From contig NZ_JADBGF010000001.1 in NCBI RefSeq assembly GCF_014873495.1, forward strand, positions 868,001-932,000: a stretch of DNA of 64,000 nucleotides, given 5' to 3'. A program made the position numbers and the translations under genes. Positions within the stretch are counted from its first letter, which is position 1. Each line of letters starts with the position of its first letter. Source of the DNA: Streptomyces stelliscabiei. Its GTDB lineage: Bacteria; Actinomycetota; Actinomycetes; Streptomycetales; Streptomycetaceae. The notes beneath the pieces are model-generated. The model was not told the DNA's origin and made no database searches. It saw only the letters and a program-made list of their open reading frames with translations. This document shows, one piece after another, positions 44,524-52,883 of this stretch.

Positions 44524-44727
44524 TGACAGTCCTCTTCCATGATCAACGACTCGACCTTTCTTGGTACACCGGCGCCGACGCGTTCGAGAAGGTCCCTCGG
44601 GGCAGACCTCGGCATCCGATCGGGCAACGGGACCGGTCGACGCGGCGCCCGCTCCTTGACCTGGTGTGGATCCCCTCGGGCCGGGCACTCGGCCGTCGAC
44701 CGGGGCGGGACCGGCTGGAGGTGTGTC

Positions 44728-45258
44728 ATGGCGGTACGGCATCGTCTGATCAAGGTGAGTCCGCAGGTCGTCTGGGCCGTCCTCGCGGACGGCACCCGGT
44801 ACGCGGAGTGGGTGGTGGGAACGTCGGCCTCCGAGCCGGTGCGGGGGCACTGGCCGCAGGTGGGCTCGGCGATCGAGTACGAGATCCGGGTGGGCCCGCT
44901 GCGCCTGAGCAACGAGACCGTCGTCCGGTACTGCGACGAGGGCTCCGAACTGGGACTGGAGGCGCGGGCGGGTGTGCTGGGGACGGCGCGGATCTCCCTC
45001 CGGCTCCGCCCCTGGGGACCGTACTGCCTGGTGATCGCGGACGAACACCCGCTGCAGGGAGTGGGCGGAGCGCTCCACAACGTCGGCGTGGAGGCACTGA
45101 TCCAGCTCCGGCACCGCGCGATGCTCGCCCGGCTCGCCGGGATCTGCGAGGCGCGCGCCGAGGACGGCGACGCCGAGGCGCGGAGCGAGGCCGAACAGCC
45201 CACGAAGCTCCACGCGCGGCGCAGGGCCGCGGGCCACGGCACCGGCGGCCATGCCTGA
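44728..45258 (+). CDS. SRPBCC-family (polyketide-cyclase-like) protein
   Basis: A 176-residue helix-grip protein. HRLIKVSPQVVWAVLADGTRYAEWVVG opens the START/SRPBCC fold; YEIRVGPLRLSNETVV forms the next strands. Such proteins bind hydrophobic ligands in a cavity. A polar, basic tail follows residue ~145. GGAGG precedes the ATG. It overlaps the FAD-oxidoreductase gene by 8 bp and starts a three-gene operon. Confidence 0.87.
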   Translation: MAVRHRLIKVSPQVVWAVLADGTRYAEWVVGTSASEPVRGHWPQVGSAIEYEIRVGPLRLSNETVVRYCDEGSELGLEARAGVLGTARISLRLRPWGPYCLVIADEHPLQGVGGALHNVGVEALIQLRHRAMLARLAGICEARAEDGDAEARSEAEQPTKLHARRRAAGHGTGGHA

Positions 45259-46894
45259 CGCGGTGGTGATCGGAGCCGGCCCCAACGGGCTGGTGGCCGC
45301 CAACCTGCTCGCCGACGCCGGATGGAGCGTCGACGTCCTGGAGGAACAGCCGGAACCCGGCGGCGCGGTGCGCCACGACAGGGGGGTCGACCCCGACTTC
45401 GCGAGCGACCTGTTCAGCTCGTTCTATCCCCTCGCCGCCGCCTCTTCGGTCCTGGCACGGCTCGGCCTCGACGAACACGGCCTGCGCTGGAGCCACGCGC
45501 CGCACGTCCTGGCGCACCCCCTCGGCGACGGCAGGTGCGCGGTGCTCTCCCGGGACATCGACACCACCGCCGCCTCCCTCGACGCCTTCCACCCGGGCGA
45601 CGGCGACGCCTGGAAACGCCTGCACGCCACCTGGGAGGACCTCGGCCCCGACATCGTCGACGCGCTGTTCACCCCCTTCCCGCCGGTGCGCGCCACCGCC
45701 CGTCTCGCCGTCAGGCTGAAGGCGGCCGGCGGCCTGCGGATGGCCCGCACCCTGGTCGCGCCGGTCCGCCGCATGGGGGAGGAGGAATTCCGCGGCGAGG
45801 GCGGCAGACTGCTGCTGGCCGGCAACGCCCTGCACGCCGACCTCGCGCCGGAGGCCGCCGGCAGCGGCGGCTACGGCTGGCTGCTGTGCATGCTCGGACA
45901 GACCTACGGCTTTCCCGTGCCGGCCGGTGGCGCGGGCGCCCTGACGGCGGCCCTCGTCAGCCGGCTGAGGGCGCGTGGCGGCAGCGTCCGCTGCGGGCAT
46001 CGGGTCAGCCGCGTCCTGGTACGGAACGGACGGGCCGCCGGGGTCCTCACCTCCGACGGCGAGAAGGTCGCCGCGCGCCGCGCCGTGCTGGCGGACGTGT
46101 CCGCGCCGGCCCTCTACGGCGAACTCGTCGGCGCGGAACACCTCCCGTCCCAGCTGATGGCCGACCTGAAGCGCTTCCAGTGGGACTTCGCCACCTTCAA
46201 GGTCGACTGGGCCTGCGACGGGCCGGTGCCCTGGCGCGCCGAGGAGGCGGCGCGGGCCGGGACGGTCCACCTCGCCGACGGCGTCGACGAACTCACCCGC
46301 TGCGCCGCGCAGATCGCCATGGGCCAGGTCCCCGACCGCCCCTTCGCCCTGTTCGGCCAGATGACGACCGCCGACCCCTCCCGCTCGCCCCGGGGCACCG
46401 AGGCCGCCTGGGCGTACACCCACGTGCCGCACGTCATCAAGTCCGACGCGGGCGACGAGGGACTGACGGGCGCCTGGAGCAGCACGGAGCAGGAGGTGAT
46501 GGCCGACCGCGTCGAACGTCAGGTGGAACGGTTCGCGCCGGGGTTCCGCTCGCGGATCCGCGCCCGCCGGGTGCTGGCGCCGCCCGCCCTCCAGGCACTC
46601 GACCGCAATCTGCACGGCGGCGCCATCAACGGCGGCACCGCGGCCCTGCACCAGCAGCTGTTCTTCCGCCCCGCCCCCGGCACCGGCCGCCCCGAGACCC
46701 CCGTGGACGGCCTCTATCTCGCCTCCGCCTCCGCCCACCCCGGCGGCGGGGTGCACGGCGCGCCCGGCGCCAACGCCGCCCGCGCGGCACTGCGCCGACA
46801 CCGGCTGCCCGGGCTCACCCGCGCCCAACGCGTCCTCGCCCACCGGGACCGCACCGGCCGCAGGCAGGACCGGACAGGAAGGGACCAGCCGTGA
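45251..46894 (+). CDS. FAD-dependent oxidoreductase, phytoene-desaturase-like
   Basis: A 547-residue flavoenzyme. The N-terminal Rossmann motif is VVIGAGPNGLVAANLLADAGWSVDVLEE. A C-terminal FAD segment, DGLYLASASAHPGGGVHGAPGANAA, is typical of CrtI/phytoene-dehydrogenase-like (NAD(P)/FAD) proteins. It may desaturate or isomerise a lipid or carotenoid-like substrate; which one is unknown. It is coupled upstream to the SRPBCC gene and downstream to the SDR gene. Confidence 0.9.
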   Translation: MPDAVVIGAGPNGLVAANLLADAGWSVDVLEEQPEPGGAVRHDRGVDPDFASDLFSSFYPLAAASSVLARLGLDEHGLRWSHAPHVLAHPLGDGRCAVLSRDIDTTAASLDAFHPGDGDAWKRLHATWEDLGPDIVDALFTPFPPVRATARLAVRLKAAGGLRMARTLVAPVRRMGEEEFRGEGGRLLLAGNALHADLAPEAAGSGGYGWLLCMLGQTYGFPVPAGGAGALTAALVSRLRARGGSVRCGHRVSRVLVRNGRAAGVLTSDGEKVAARRAVLADVSAPALYGELVGAEHLPSQLMADLKRFQWDFATFKVDWACDGPVPWRAEEAARAGTVHLADGVDELTRCAAQIAMGQVPDRPFALFGQMTTADPSRSPRGTEAAWAYTHVPHVIKSDAGDEGLTGAWSSTEQEVMADRVERQVERFAPGFRSRIRARRVLAPPALQALDRNLHGGAINGGTAALHQQLFFRPAPGTGRPETPVDGLYLASASAHPGGGVHGAPGANAARAALRRHRLPGLTRAQRVLAHRDRTGRRQDRTGRDQP

Positions 46895-47769
46895 ACGACA
46901 GCCCCCTCAAGGACCGCACGGTCGTGGTGACCGGCGCGGCACGCGGCATCGGAGCGGCACTGGCGAACGCGCTCGCCCGGCGAGGCGCGCGGCTGGCCCT
47001 CCTCGACCTCGACGAACCGGCGCTGAGGGCGACCGCCGCCGCCCTCCCCGGCGAGGCGCTGGCCATCCGCGCCGACGTCTCCGACGACGCCGCGCTCGAC
47101 GACGCGGCCGAAGCCGTCCGTAGCCGCCTGGGGCCGCCCTCGGTCGTGGTGGCGAACGCGGGCATCGCCGAGGGCGGCCCCTTCGCCCGGTCCGACCCCG
47201 ACACCTGGCGCCGGGTGATCGACGTCAACCTGATCGGCAGCGCCCAGACCGCCCGGGCCTTCCTGCCGGACCTGATACGGACCGCCGGCTACCACCTGCA
47301 GATCGCCTCGCTGGCCTCGATCGGCGCCGCCCCGATGATGAGCGCGTACTGCGCCTCCAAGTCCGGCGTCGAGGCCTTCGCCCACACCCTGCGCGCCGAG
47401 ACGGCCCAGCACGGTGTGGCCGTGGGCATCGCCTATCTCGGCTGGACCGACACCGAGCTGATCCGCGACGCCGACCACTACGTGACCATGCGGGAGCTAC
47501 GCGCCCACATGCCGCCGCCGGCCCGGCGTGTCCACCCCACCGAGACGGTCGCCGCCCGCCTCACCCACGCGGTGGAACAGCGACGGACCGCCGTCTACGT
47601 CCCCCGCTGGCTGCGTCTGACGCAGCTGACCCGAGCCGCGATCCCGCCCGTCGTCCTGCGCGCCACCCGCCGCGCCCTCCCCCGTCTCGAAGCGGAGCAG
47701 CCGCTGCACCCCACCGGCCTGCTGGGCCCGGGTGGCCGCGCCGACGGCGCCACGCGGGCGGGCGGCTGA
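46891..47769 (+). CDS. Short-chain dehydrogenase/reductase
   Basis: A 292-residue classical SDR. The cofactor motif is VVVTGAARGIGAALA (TGxxxGIG), NAG is at VVVANAGIAEGG, the catalytic Ser is in ASLASIGA, and YCASK provides Tyr and Lys. It reduces or oxidises a hydroxyl/keto group, possibly on the product of the flavoenzyme before it. The start is GTG 46891, overlapping the preceding stop, with GGAAGGGA upstream. Confidence 0.92.
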   Translation: MNDSPLKDRTVVVTGAARGIGAALANALARRGARLALLDLDEPALRATAAALPGEALAIRADVSDDAALDDAAEAVRSRLGPPSVVVANAGIAEGGPFARSDPDTWRRVIDVNLIGSAQTARAFLPDLIRTAGYHLQIASLASIGAAPMMSAYCASKSGVEAFAHTLRAETAQHGVAVGIAYLGWTDTELIRDADHYVTMRELRAHMPPPARRVHPTETVAARLTHAVEQRRTAVYVPRWLRLTQLTRAAIPPVVLRATRRALPRLEAEQPLHPTGLLGPGGRADGATRAGG

Positions 47770-47823
47770 GCCACGGTCACGACGGGTGGCCGAACGTGAT
47801 GGTTCGGATACTCTGCGGAATCG

Positions 47824-48048
47824 ATGACACGGTCGATGGCACCGGGCTGGGAGAGGCGTATGGGCGCGGGCAGGCGGCGATACCTCGGCGGGCGGGAAGC
47901 GGTGGCGGCAGGAGTCTCTGCGCCCCTCTCCACTCCGGAGCCGCCCCTGGGCGGAGTCCTGGCGGGCCGCACGAACCGCTGGTTCCAGGAGGCCCGGCGA
48001 CTGCGCGAGACACTCCCCGACGGCACCCTCGGCGACCATGCCGCGTAA
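47824..48048 (+). CDS. Possible small hypothetical protein
   Basis: A 74-residue frame ending in TNRWFQEARRLRETLPDGTLGDHAA and overlapping the next gene by 11 bp. The last 30 residues look protein-like, while the first part is Arg/Gly-rich. There is no strong ribosome site. It may be a real small gene coupled to the coiled-coil gene, or chance. Confidence 0.3.
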   Translation: MTRSMAPGWERRMGAGRRRYLGGREAVAAGVSAPLSTPEPPLGGVLAGRTNRWFQEARRLRETLPDGTLGDHAA

Positions 48049-48976
48049 GGGTGCGCGGGGCGGCGAGGGCCACGACGTGGAAAAGGCGCTCGACGAGCTC
48101 TACGCCACGCCGCCCGCGCGCTTCGTCTCCCGCCGCGAGGAGCTGGCGCTGGAGGCCAGGACCGACGGACGCGCGGAGGACGCGCGTCGCCTCCATGCCG
48201 CCCGGCGCCCCTCCCTCGCCGCCTGGACGGTGAACCTGCTGCGGCGCTCCGAACCGGAGGAGTGCAGGCGGTTCCTGGAGCTGGGGCGTGCGCTGCGCGA
48301 GGCCTACGAGAGCCTGGACGCCGACGGGATCAAGGCTCTGTCCGAGCAGCGCCGGAGCATCGTCGCGGCCATGTCCGGGCAGGCCTCCGCCCTGGCCGCC
48401 GAGGCCGGTCACCGGCTGTCGGAGCCGGTACGGCGGGACGTCGAGGCCACCCTGCGTGCCGTCCTCGCCGACCAGGAGGCAGCCGACCGGTGGGCCACCG
48501 GTCGGCTGGAGAGCGCCCTCACCCCGCCGACGGGCTTTCCCGGGCGGGCCCCCGCGACCGCGCCGGCCGCCCCACCCCGCGCACGGGCCCGAGCGGTGGA
48601 TCCGCCGGCTTCCGCGCGGTCCCGTGCGAAGGACGAGGTCGCCGAGCGGCGCCGCCTGAAGGAGGAGCAGCTCGGCCGGGCCCGTGAGGCGGCCGAGGCC
48701 GCCGAGCGCCGGCTGCGCGATCTGCGCACCGCACGGACGGAGGCCGAAGCACTGCTGGAACGGGCGCGTGAACGGCACGACCGGGCGGGGGACGACGTGT
48801 CCGCCGCCGAGCGGCGACTGCGGCAGGCTCGGGAGGACCGGCAACGGGCGGACCACGACCGACAGGAGGCGGAGGAACGCTGTGCGGTGGCTGCCGACGA
48901 GGTGTCCCGGGCCGAGCGGGCGGCCCGCGAGGCCTCCCGTGAGGTGAAACGTCTGTCCGGACGGTCCGTCAGGTAG
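48038..48976 (+). CDS. Coiled-coil protein of unknown function
   Basis: A 312-residue soluble protein. The N-terminal half is helical, with FVSRREELALEARTDGRAEDA and AWTVNLLRRSEPEECRRFLELGRALREAYESLD. A Pro/Ala/Arg linker sits near 170-200. The rest is a long Arg/Glu/Ala coiled coil (about 205-305). A similar protein is common in Streptomyces, but I know no function. ATG 48038 gives MPRKGARGGEGHDVEKAL. Confidence 0.8.
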   Translation: MPRKGARGGEGHDVEKALDELYATPPARFVSRREELALEARTDGRAEDARRLHAARRPSLAAWTVNLLRRSEPEECRRFLELGRALREAYESLDADGIKALSEQRRSIVAAMSGQASALAAEAGHRLSEPVRRDVEATLRAVLADQEAADRWATGRLESALTPPTGFPGRAPATAPAAPPRARARAVDPPASARSRAKDEVAERRRLKEEQLGRAREAAEAAERRLRDLRTARTEAEALLERARERHDRAGDDVSAAERRLRQAREDRQRADHDRQEAEERCAVAADEVSRAERAAREASREVKRLSGRSVR

Positions 48977-49335
48977 CGCGGGCTCCCGTCCGGCGTCCAG
49001 CGGGAGGGGGCTGTGTGGGCCGTACCCAGCCGGCCGCCTTGCGCCCTGTCGGCGGAAGTGGCGGCCAGGCTCCCCCTCCGGGGCAACTGCTCCCGGCCGC
49101 CTTCGCCCTGTTCACCGCCGGGCTGCTGGTCCGTCACCTCTCCACCGGCGGGAGGCCGCGCCATGCCTTGCCTGACACGCCCTACCTCCTGGCCGCGGTC
49201 ACCGTCTCCGCCGCCGTCGCCTGGGCACCGCGCGCCCCACCGTTCGCCGTTCTCGCCCCGTTGCGGTCCAGCGAGACCGTCCGTCCGCTGCCTCCGCACC
49301 CGTATGCCGGCCGGGGTCGCGCTGCGCGTGTCAGG
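48977..49335. other. Region between coiled-coil gene and NmrA-like gene
   Basis: A plus-strand frame from GTG 49015 encodes two hydrophobic stretches (LLPAAFALFTAGLLVRHLS; TPYLLAAVTVSAAVAWA), which could be a small membrane protein. It has no stop before running antisense through the NmrA gene, so if it was a gene it has lost its end. No other signal is seen. Confidence 0.35.
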
Positions 49336-50184
49336 TCACGCGGACGCCGCCGGCCTGAACACGTCCGCGTGCCGCGCGGACCACTGGGCGAAAGTGCGGG
49401 CCGGGTCGCCGGTGACCTTCTCCACGGTGTCGACGACCGTGCGGCCCACCTCCGGGGTGTTGCCGTACGCCTCGACCAGGAAGCCGATCACCTCGTCCGG
49501 GTGGCCCGCCGCCCGCCATTGCGCGACGGCCTGCTCCTCGGTGAGTTCGGTCAGGGCGATCTCCCGGCCCCGGGCGGCGGCGATCGCGGCCACCTTGTCG
49601 CCGACGGTCAGCAGCTCGGGACCGGTGATGACGTATTCCTGGCCGGCGTGGCCCTCCTCGGTCAGCGCGACCGCGGCGACGGCGCCGATGTCGCCCTCGT
49701 GGACCATGGCGCTCAGCCTGGAGACGAACGGCTCGCGGACCTCGTCCGAGGCCACGATCCCGTCAGCCCACTCCAGGGCGTTCGCCATGAACTCGACCGG
49801 CATGAGCACGGTCCAGTCCACACCCTCATCGGCACGCACCGCGTCCTCCAGTGGAGTCGGTCCGCCACCGTGCAGCACGGTGACCCGGCGCACGCCGGCC
49901 GCGCGGGCCAGCTCCAGGATCCGCGGGCCGGTCTCCAGCGGAGCGAAGTAGGCACCGCCGAAGGTGATCAGATGAACGCCGGTCACGCCGTCCAGGGCCG
50001 GGATCAGGCTGTCCGGTTGGGCCAGGTCGCCCTGGACGACCTCGACCTCGGCCGGGAGGTCGGCTGTGGACGCGTCCCGGGTGAGGGCCCGGACCGCGTG
50101 GCCACGGGCGAGGAGTTCGGCGACGACCTGACGGCCGACGGTTCCGGTGGCGCCGGTCACAAGGAGCTTCTGCGTCTGAGTCAT
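49336..50184 (-). CDS. NmrA-like NAD(P)-binding protein
   Basis: A 282-residue atypical SDR. LLVTGATGTVGRQVVAELLARGHAVRALTRD is the NAD(P)-binding start; the usual Tyr-x-x-x-Lys pair is missing. Such proteins act as redox sensors or quinone/azo reductases. The ATG at 50184 has no clear ribosome site and the mRNA may be nearly leaderless. It is divergent from nsrR, sharing a 150-bp promoter region. Confidence 0.88.
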   Translation of the reverse strand: MTQTQKLLVTGATGTVGRQVVAELLARGHAVRALTRDASTADLPAEVEVVQGDLAQPDSLIPALDGVTGVHLITFGGAYFAPLETGPRILELARAAGVRRVTVLHGGGPTPLEDAVRADEGVDWTVLMPVEFMANALEWADGIVASDEVREPFVSRLSAMVHEGDIGAVAAVALTEEGHAGQEYVITGPELLTVGDKVAAIAAARGREIALTELTEEQAVAQWRAAGHPDEVIGFLVEAYGNTPEVGRTVVDTVEKVTGDPARTFAQWSARHADVFRPAASA

Positions 50185-50296
50185 GACACGACCGTACGGA
50201 GCTTTGCGGTCAACTTCTGTCCGCAAGGCCGGAGTTCGGACCGCTGATGCCGGACACGAGTTCGCACGGCCGAGGAGACGCAGACCACTCCCTTTC

Positions 50297-50321
50297 AAAT
50301 AGGTATCTCAGATGCAACATT
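50297..50321. promoter_or_regulatory. NsrR-like binding site before nsrR
   Basis: AAATAGGTATCTCAGATGCAACATT is a 25-bp imperfect palindrome centred on ATCT-C-AGAT, so the half-sites are AA-n4-G-n-ATCT. It lies 15 bp before the nsrR start, fitting autoregulation. Part of it also appears before hmp (AAATAnGnATC). Confidence 0.6.
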
Positions 50322-50335
50322 GCTAGAGTGCTGCC

Positions 50336-50776
50336 GTGAGGCTGACCAGATACACGGATCTCGGACTGCGGGCAGTGATGCGCCTGGCCGTCGTGGACAG
50401 CGAGGAGTTGCTGACCACGAGGCAGATCGCCGACTCCATGAACGTCCCCTACACCCACATGGCGAAGGCCATCGCGCAGTTGCAGCACCTCGGGGTGATC
50501 GAGGCGCGGCGCGGGCGCAACGGTGGACTGTCCCTCACCGACGCGGGCCGGAGCACCCCGGTGGGGAATCTGGTCAGGACCCTGGAGGGGGACCGGGAAG
50601 CCGTGGTGTGCGAAGGCGAGACGCCCTGCCCCCTGTCGGGCGCCTGCCGGCTGCGCCGAGCGCTGCGCGAGGCACAGGAGGCGTTCTACTCCTCGCTCAA
50701 CGGCGTGACCGTCGGCGATCTGGTGGCGTCACCGACAGGGCCGATACTGCTGGCACTGGGCGCCCCACCGGGCTGA
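50336..50776 (+). CDS. nsrR: NO-sensing Rrf2-family repressor NsrR
   Basis: A 146-residue Rrf2 regulator. The winged helix is TTRQIADSMNVPYTHMAKAIAQLQHLGVIEARRGRNGG. Cys92, Cys98 and Cys104 (CEGETPCPLSGAC) are the three cluster ligands, spaced as in S. coelicolor NsrR. There the [4Fe-4S] protein represses hmp genes and nsrR, and NO destroys the cluster and frees the DNA. The hmp gene follows after 126 bp, with its own NsrR-like site. Confidence 0.93.
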   Translation: MRLTRYTDLGLRAVMRLAVVDSEELLTTRQIADSMNVPYTHMAKAIAQLQHLGVIEARRGRNGGLSLTDAGRSTPVGNLVRTLEGDREAVVCEGETPCPLSGACRLRRALREAQEAFYSSLNGVTVGDLVASPTGPILLALGAPPG

Positions 50777-50833
50777 CGGCCGCGGTAGCGAGCAGCACCC
50801 GCGGCCCGAACTGTTCGCGTGACGCGCGATCAA

Positions 50834-50858
50834 AAATATGCATCCTGCCTACCAATTC
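50834..50858. promoter_or_regulatory. NsrR-like binding site before hmp
   Basis: AAATATGCATC at 50834-50844 matches the first half of the site before nsrR (AAATAGGTATC) at nine of eleven positions. The second half (ACCAATT, 50851-50857) keeps the closing TT. It is about 45-70 bp before the hmp start. The 8-bp direct repeat ACCAATTC also follows at 50851 and 50861. Confidence 0.55.
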
Positions 50859-50902
50859 AAACCAATTCGATCGAACCTCGATCAGGTCCAGGAGTGTGTC
50901 TG

Positions 50903-52108
50903 ATGCTTTCCGCGCAGTCGGCCCCCGTCGTCAAGGCGACGCTTCCCGTGGTGGGGGCCTCGCTGACCACCGTCACGGAGCTGTTCTACAGGCGGATGTT
51001 CGAGGAGCGTCCGGAGCTGCTGCGGCATCTGTTCAACCGGACCAACCAGGCGACCGGCGCCCAGCGCGAGGCATTGGCCGGCTCGGTGGCGGCCTTCGCC
51101 ACCCTGCTGGTCGAGCGGCCCGGGGACCGCCCGGACGCCGTCCTCGCGCGCATCGCGCACAAGCACGTCTCGCTCGGCATCACCGCCGACCAGTACCCGC
51201 TGGTCGGACGCCACCTGCTCGGCGCGGTCGCCGAGGTCCTCGGTGACGCCGTCACACCCGAGGTCGCGGCCGCCTGGGACGAGGTCTACTGGCTGATGGC
51301 CAACGCCCTGATCGCCATCGAGGCCCGCCTGTACACCGAGGCCGGTGTGGAGGACGGCGACGTATGGCGGCGTATGGAGATCGCCGAGCGGCACCAGGAG
51401 ACCCCTGACGCAGTCTCCCTGGTCCTGCGCCGGACCGACGACCGCCCCACCGCGCCGTTCCGCCCCGGCCAGTACGTCGGTGTGCGGGTGGAACTGCCCG
51501 ACGGCGCCCACCAGATACGCCAGTACAGCCTGTCCACGGCACCCGACCACAAGACCTGGCGCATCACCGTCAAGCGCGAGCGGGCCGCCGACGGTTACGT
51601 GCCCGACGGCGAGGTCTCGTCGTGGCTGCACGCCCACGCCGAGGTGGGCGACCTCCTGGACGTCTCACTGCCCGCCGGTGACCTCGTACCGCCCGAGGCC
51701 GGCACGCCCCTGTTCCTCGCCTCCGCCGGCATCGGCATCACCCCGATGCTGTCGATGCTCGACCATCTCGCCCTCACCTCCTCCTCCCGCCCGGTCACCG
51801 TCGTCCACGCCGACCGCAGCCCCCTCGACCATGTCCACCGTGACGAACAGGCGGACCTCGTCAGCCGTCTGACCAGCGCCGATCTGCACCTGTGGTACGA
51901 GAACGACGCCCACCTCGCACCCGGCGCCCGCGTCCACGCCGGCCGCGCCACGCTCGACCACCTGACCCTGGCCCCCGACACCACCGCCTACCTCTGCGGC
52001 CCGCTGCCCTTCATGCGCCTGATGCGGGGCGAGTTGCTCGCCAAGGGACTGCACCCGTCCGCCGTGCATTACGAGGTCTTCGGCCCCGACCTCTGGCTCG
52101 GCGAGTAG
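50903..52108 (+). CDS. hmp: Flavohaemoglobin, nitric-oxide dioxygenase
   Basis: A 401-residue enzyme that turns NO and O2 into nitrate with NAD(P)H. The globin domain (~1-145) has B10 Tyr29 (ELFYRRMF) and the proximal His88 (HKHVSLGI). The FAD domain has RQYSLSTAPD (~205); the NAD domain has LASAGIGITPMLSML (~272) and ends EVFGPD. The start at ATG 50903 is supported by AGGAG and puts Tyr29 exactly as in E. coli Hmp. An in-frame upstream ATG at 50819 would run through the NsrR-like site and is unlikely. Confidence 0.95.
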   Translation: MLSAQSAPVVKATLPVVGASLTTVTELFYRRMFEERPELLRHLFNRTNQATGAQREALAGSVAAFATLLVERPGDRPDAVLARIAHKHVSLGITADQYPLVGRHLLGAVAEVLGDAVTPEVAAAWDEVYWLMANALIAIEARLYTEAGVEDGDVWRRMEIAERHQETPDAVSLVLRRTDDRPTAPFRPGQYVGVRVELPDGAHQIRQYSLSTAPDHKTWRITVKRERAADGYVPDGEVSSWLHAHAEVGDLLDVSLPAGDLVPPEAGTPLFLASAGIGITPMLSMLDHLALTSSSRPVTVVHADRSPLDHVHRDEQADLVSRLTSADLHLWYENDAHLAPGARVHAGRATLDHLTLAPDTTAYLCGPLPFMRLMRGELLAKGLHPSAVHYEVFGPDLWLGE

Positions 52109-52209
52109 GCATGGCAGACCCACGGCGGCTCCTCGCACGCCGCGCACAGCTCGCACACGACGGAAAGCAGCCGACGCCGGCCGTGGCCGTACGCCCCCGG
52201 AGGAACCAC

Positions 52210-52710
52210 ATGACCCACGACGACCGGCGGCTGCCGGCCGACGGCCCGCAGGAGCGACTCCCCGACATCGCGGGCCGCGAGGACGTGGAGCGCCTGGTGC
52301 GGGCGTTCTACGACGTGGTCCTCGACGACCCGCTGATCGGACGGCTCTTCACGGAGGTGGCCCGCGTCGACATGGCCACCCATCTGCCCGTCATGGCCGA
52401 CTTCTGGGAGAGCGCCCTGCTCACCCCCGGTGTCTACCGCCGCAACGCCCTGCGCGCACACCGCGACCTGCACGCCAGGAGCCCGCTGCGCGCCGAGCAC
52501 TTCGATCGCTGGCTGGAACTGTGGACCGTCGCCGTACGCGGGCGTCACGCGGGGCCGGTGGCGGACCGGGCGGTCACCAAGGCGCGGGCCGTGGCCGGGG
52601 CACTGCTGCACAACACGGCCGGTGACGGACGGCCTCCCGCGGTGCGCGGCCCCGTCGTCGTCGACCTCGAGCCACCGGCCAGACGCCCGTCACCCGCACC
52701 ACGGAGCTGA
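52210..52710 (+). CDS. Group III truncated haemoglobin-like protein
   Basis: A 166-residue protein. The globin core (~20-130) reads EDVERLVRAFYDVVLDDPLIGRLFTEVARVDMATHLPVMADFWESALLTPGVYRRNALRAHRDLHARSPL. HLPVMADFWES and HRDLHA are group III markers; the His of HRDLH is the likely haem ligand. A Pro/Arg tail follows. It lies 101 bp after hmp and probably helps with NO or oxygen handling. ATG 52210 has a very good GGAGGAACC site; ATG 52111 does not. Confidence 0.88.
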   Translation: MTHDDRRLPADGPQERLPDIAGREDVERLVRAFYDVVLDDPLIGRLFTEVARVDMATHLPVMADFWESALLTPGVYRRNALRAHRDLHARSPLRAEHFDRWLELWTVAVRGRHAGPVADRAVTKARAVAGALLHNTAGDGRPPAVRGPVVVDLEPPARRPSPAPRS

Positions 52711-52744
52711 GCACCTCGTCGACGGCGCGGCGAGCGCGGGTGTG

Positions 52745-52772
52745 GCCGTCCCCGCCGCGCGGCGGGGACGGC
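52745..52772. terminator. Terminator hairpin after the globin gene
   Basis: GCCGTCCCCGCC pairs with GGCGGGGACGGC in a perfect 12-bp stem around a 4-base GCGC loop. It lies 35 bp after the globin stop and 112 bp before galU, so it probably ends the hmp-globin transcript. Confidence 0.65.
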
Positions 52773-52883
52773 GCACGTGGCGCCCCGGAAGTGCCTGGGT
52801 AGGCTTTCTCCCGGAGCCGCGCGACCGTGTGCGCCCGGGTCGCCCCGCCAACCGGCGCGGTGTGCCGCTCGACCGAGAGAGAC

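Noticed and set aside
44028..45242. 404-residue minus-strand frame overlapping the DUF4157 gene
   Set aside because: Serine/Arg/Pro-rich shadow in another frame. The DUF4157 frame has HELTH and a ribosome site.
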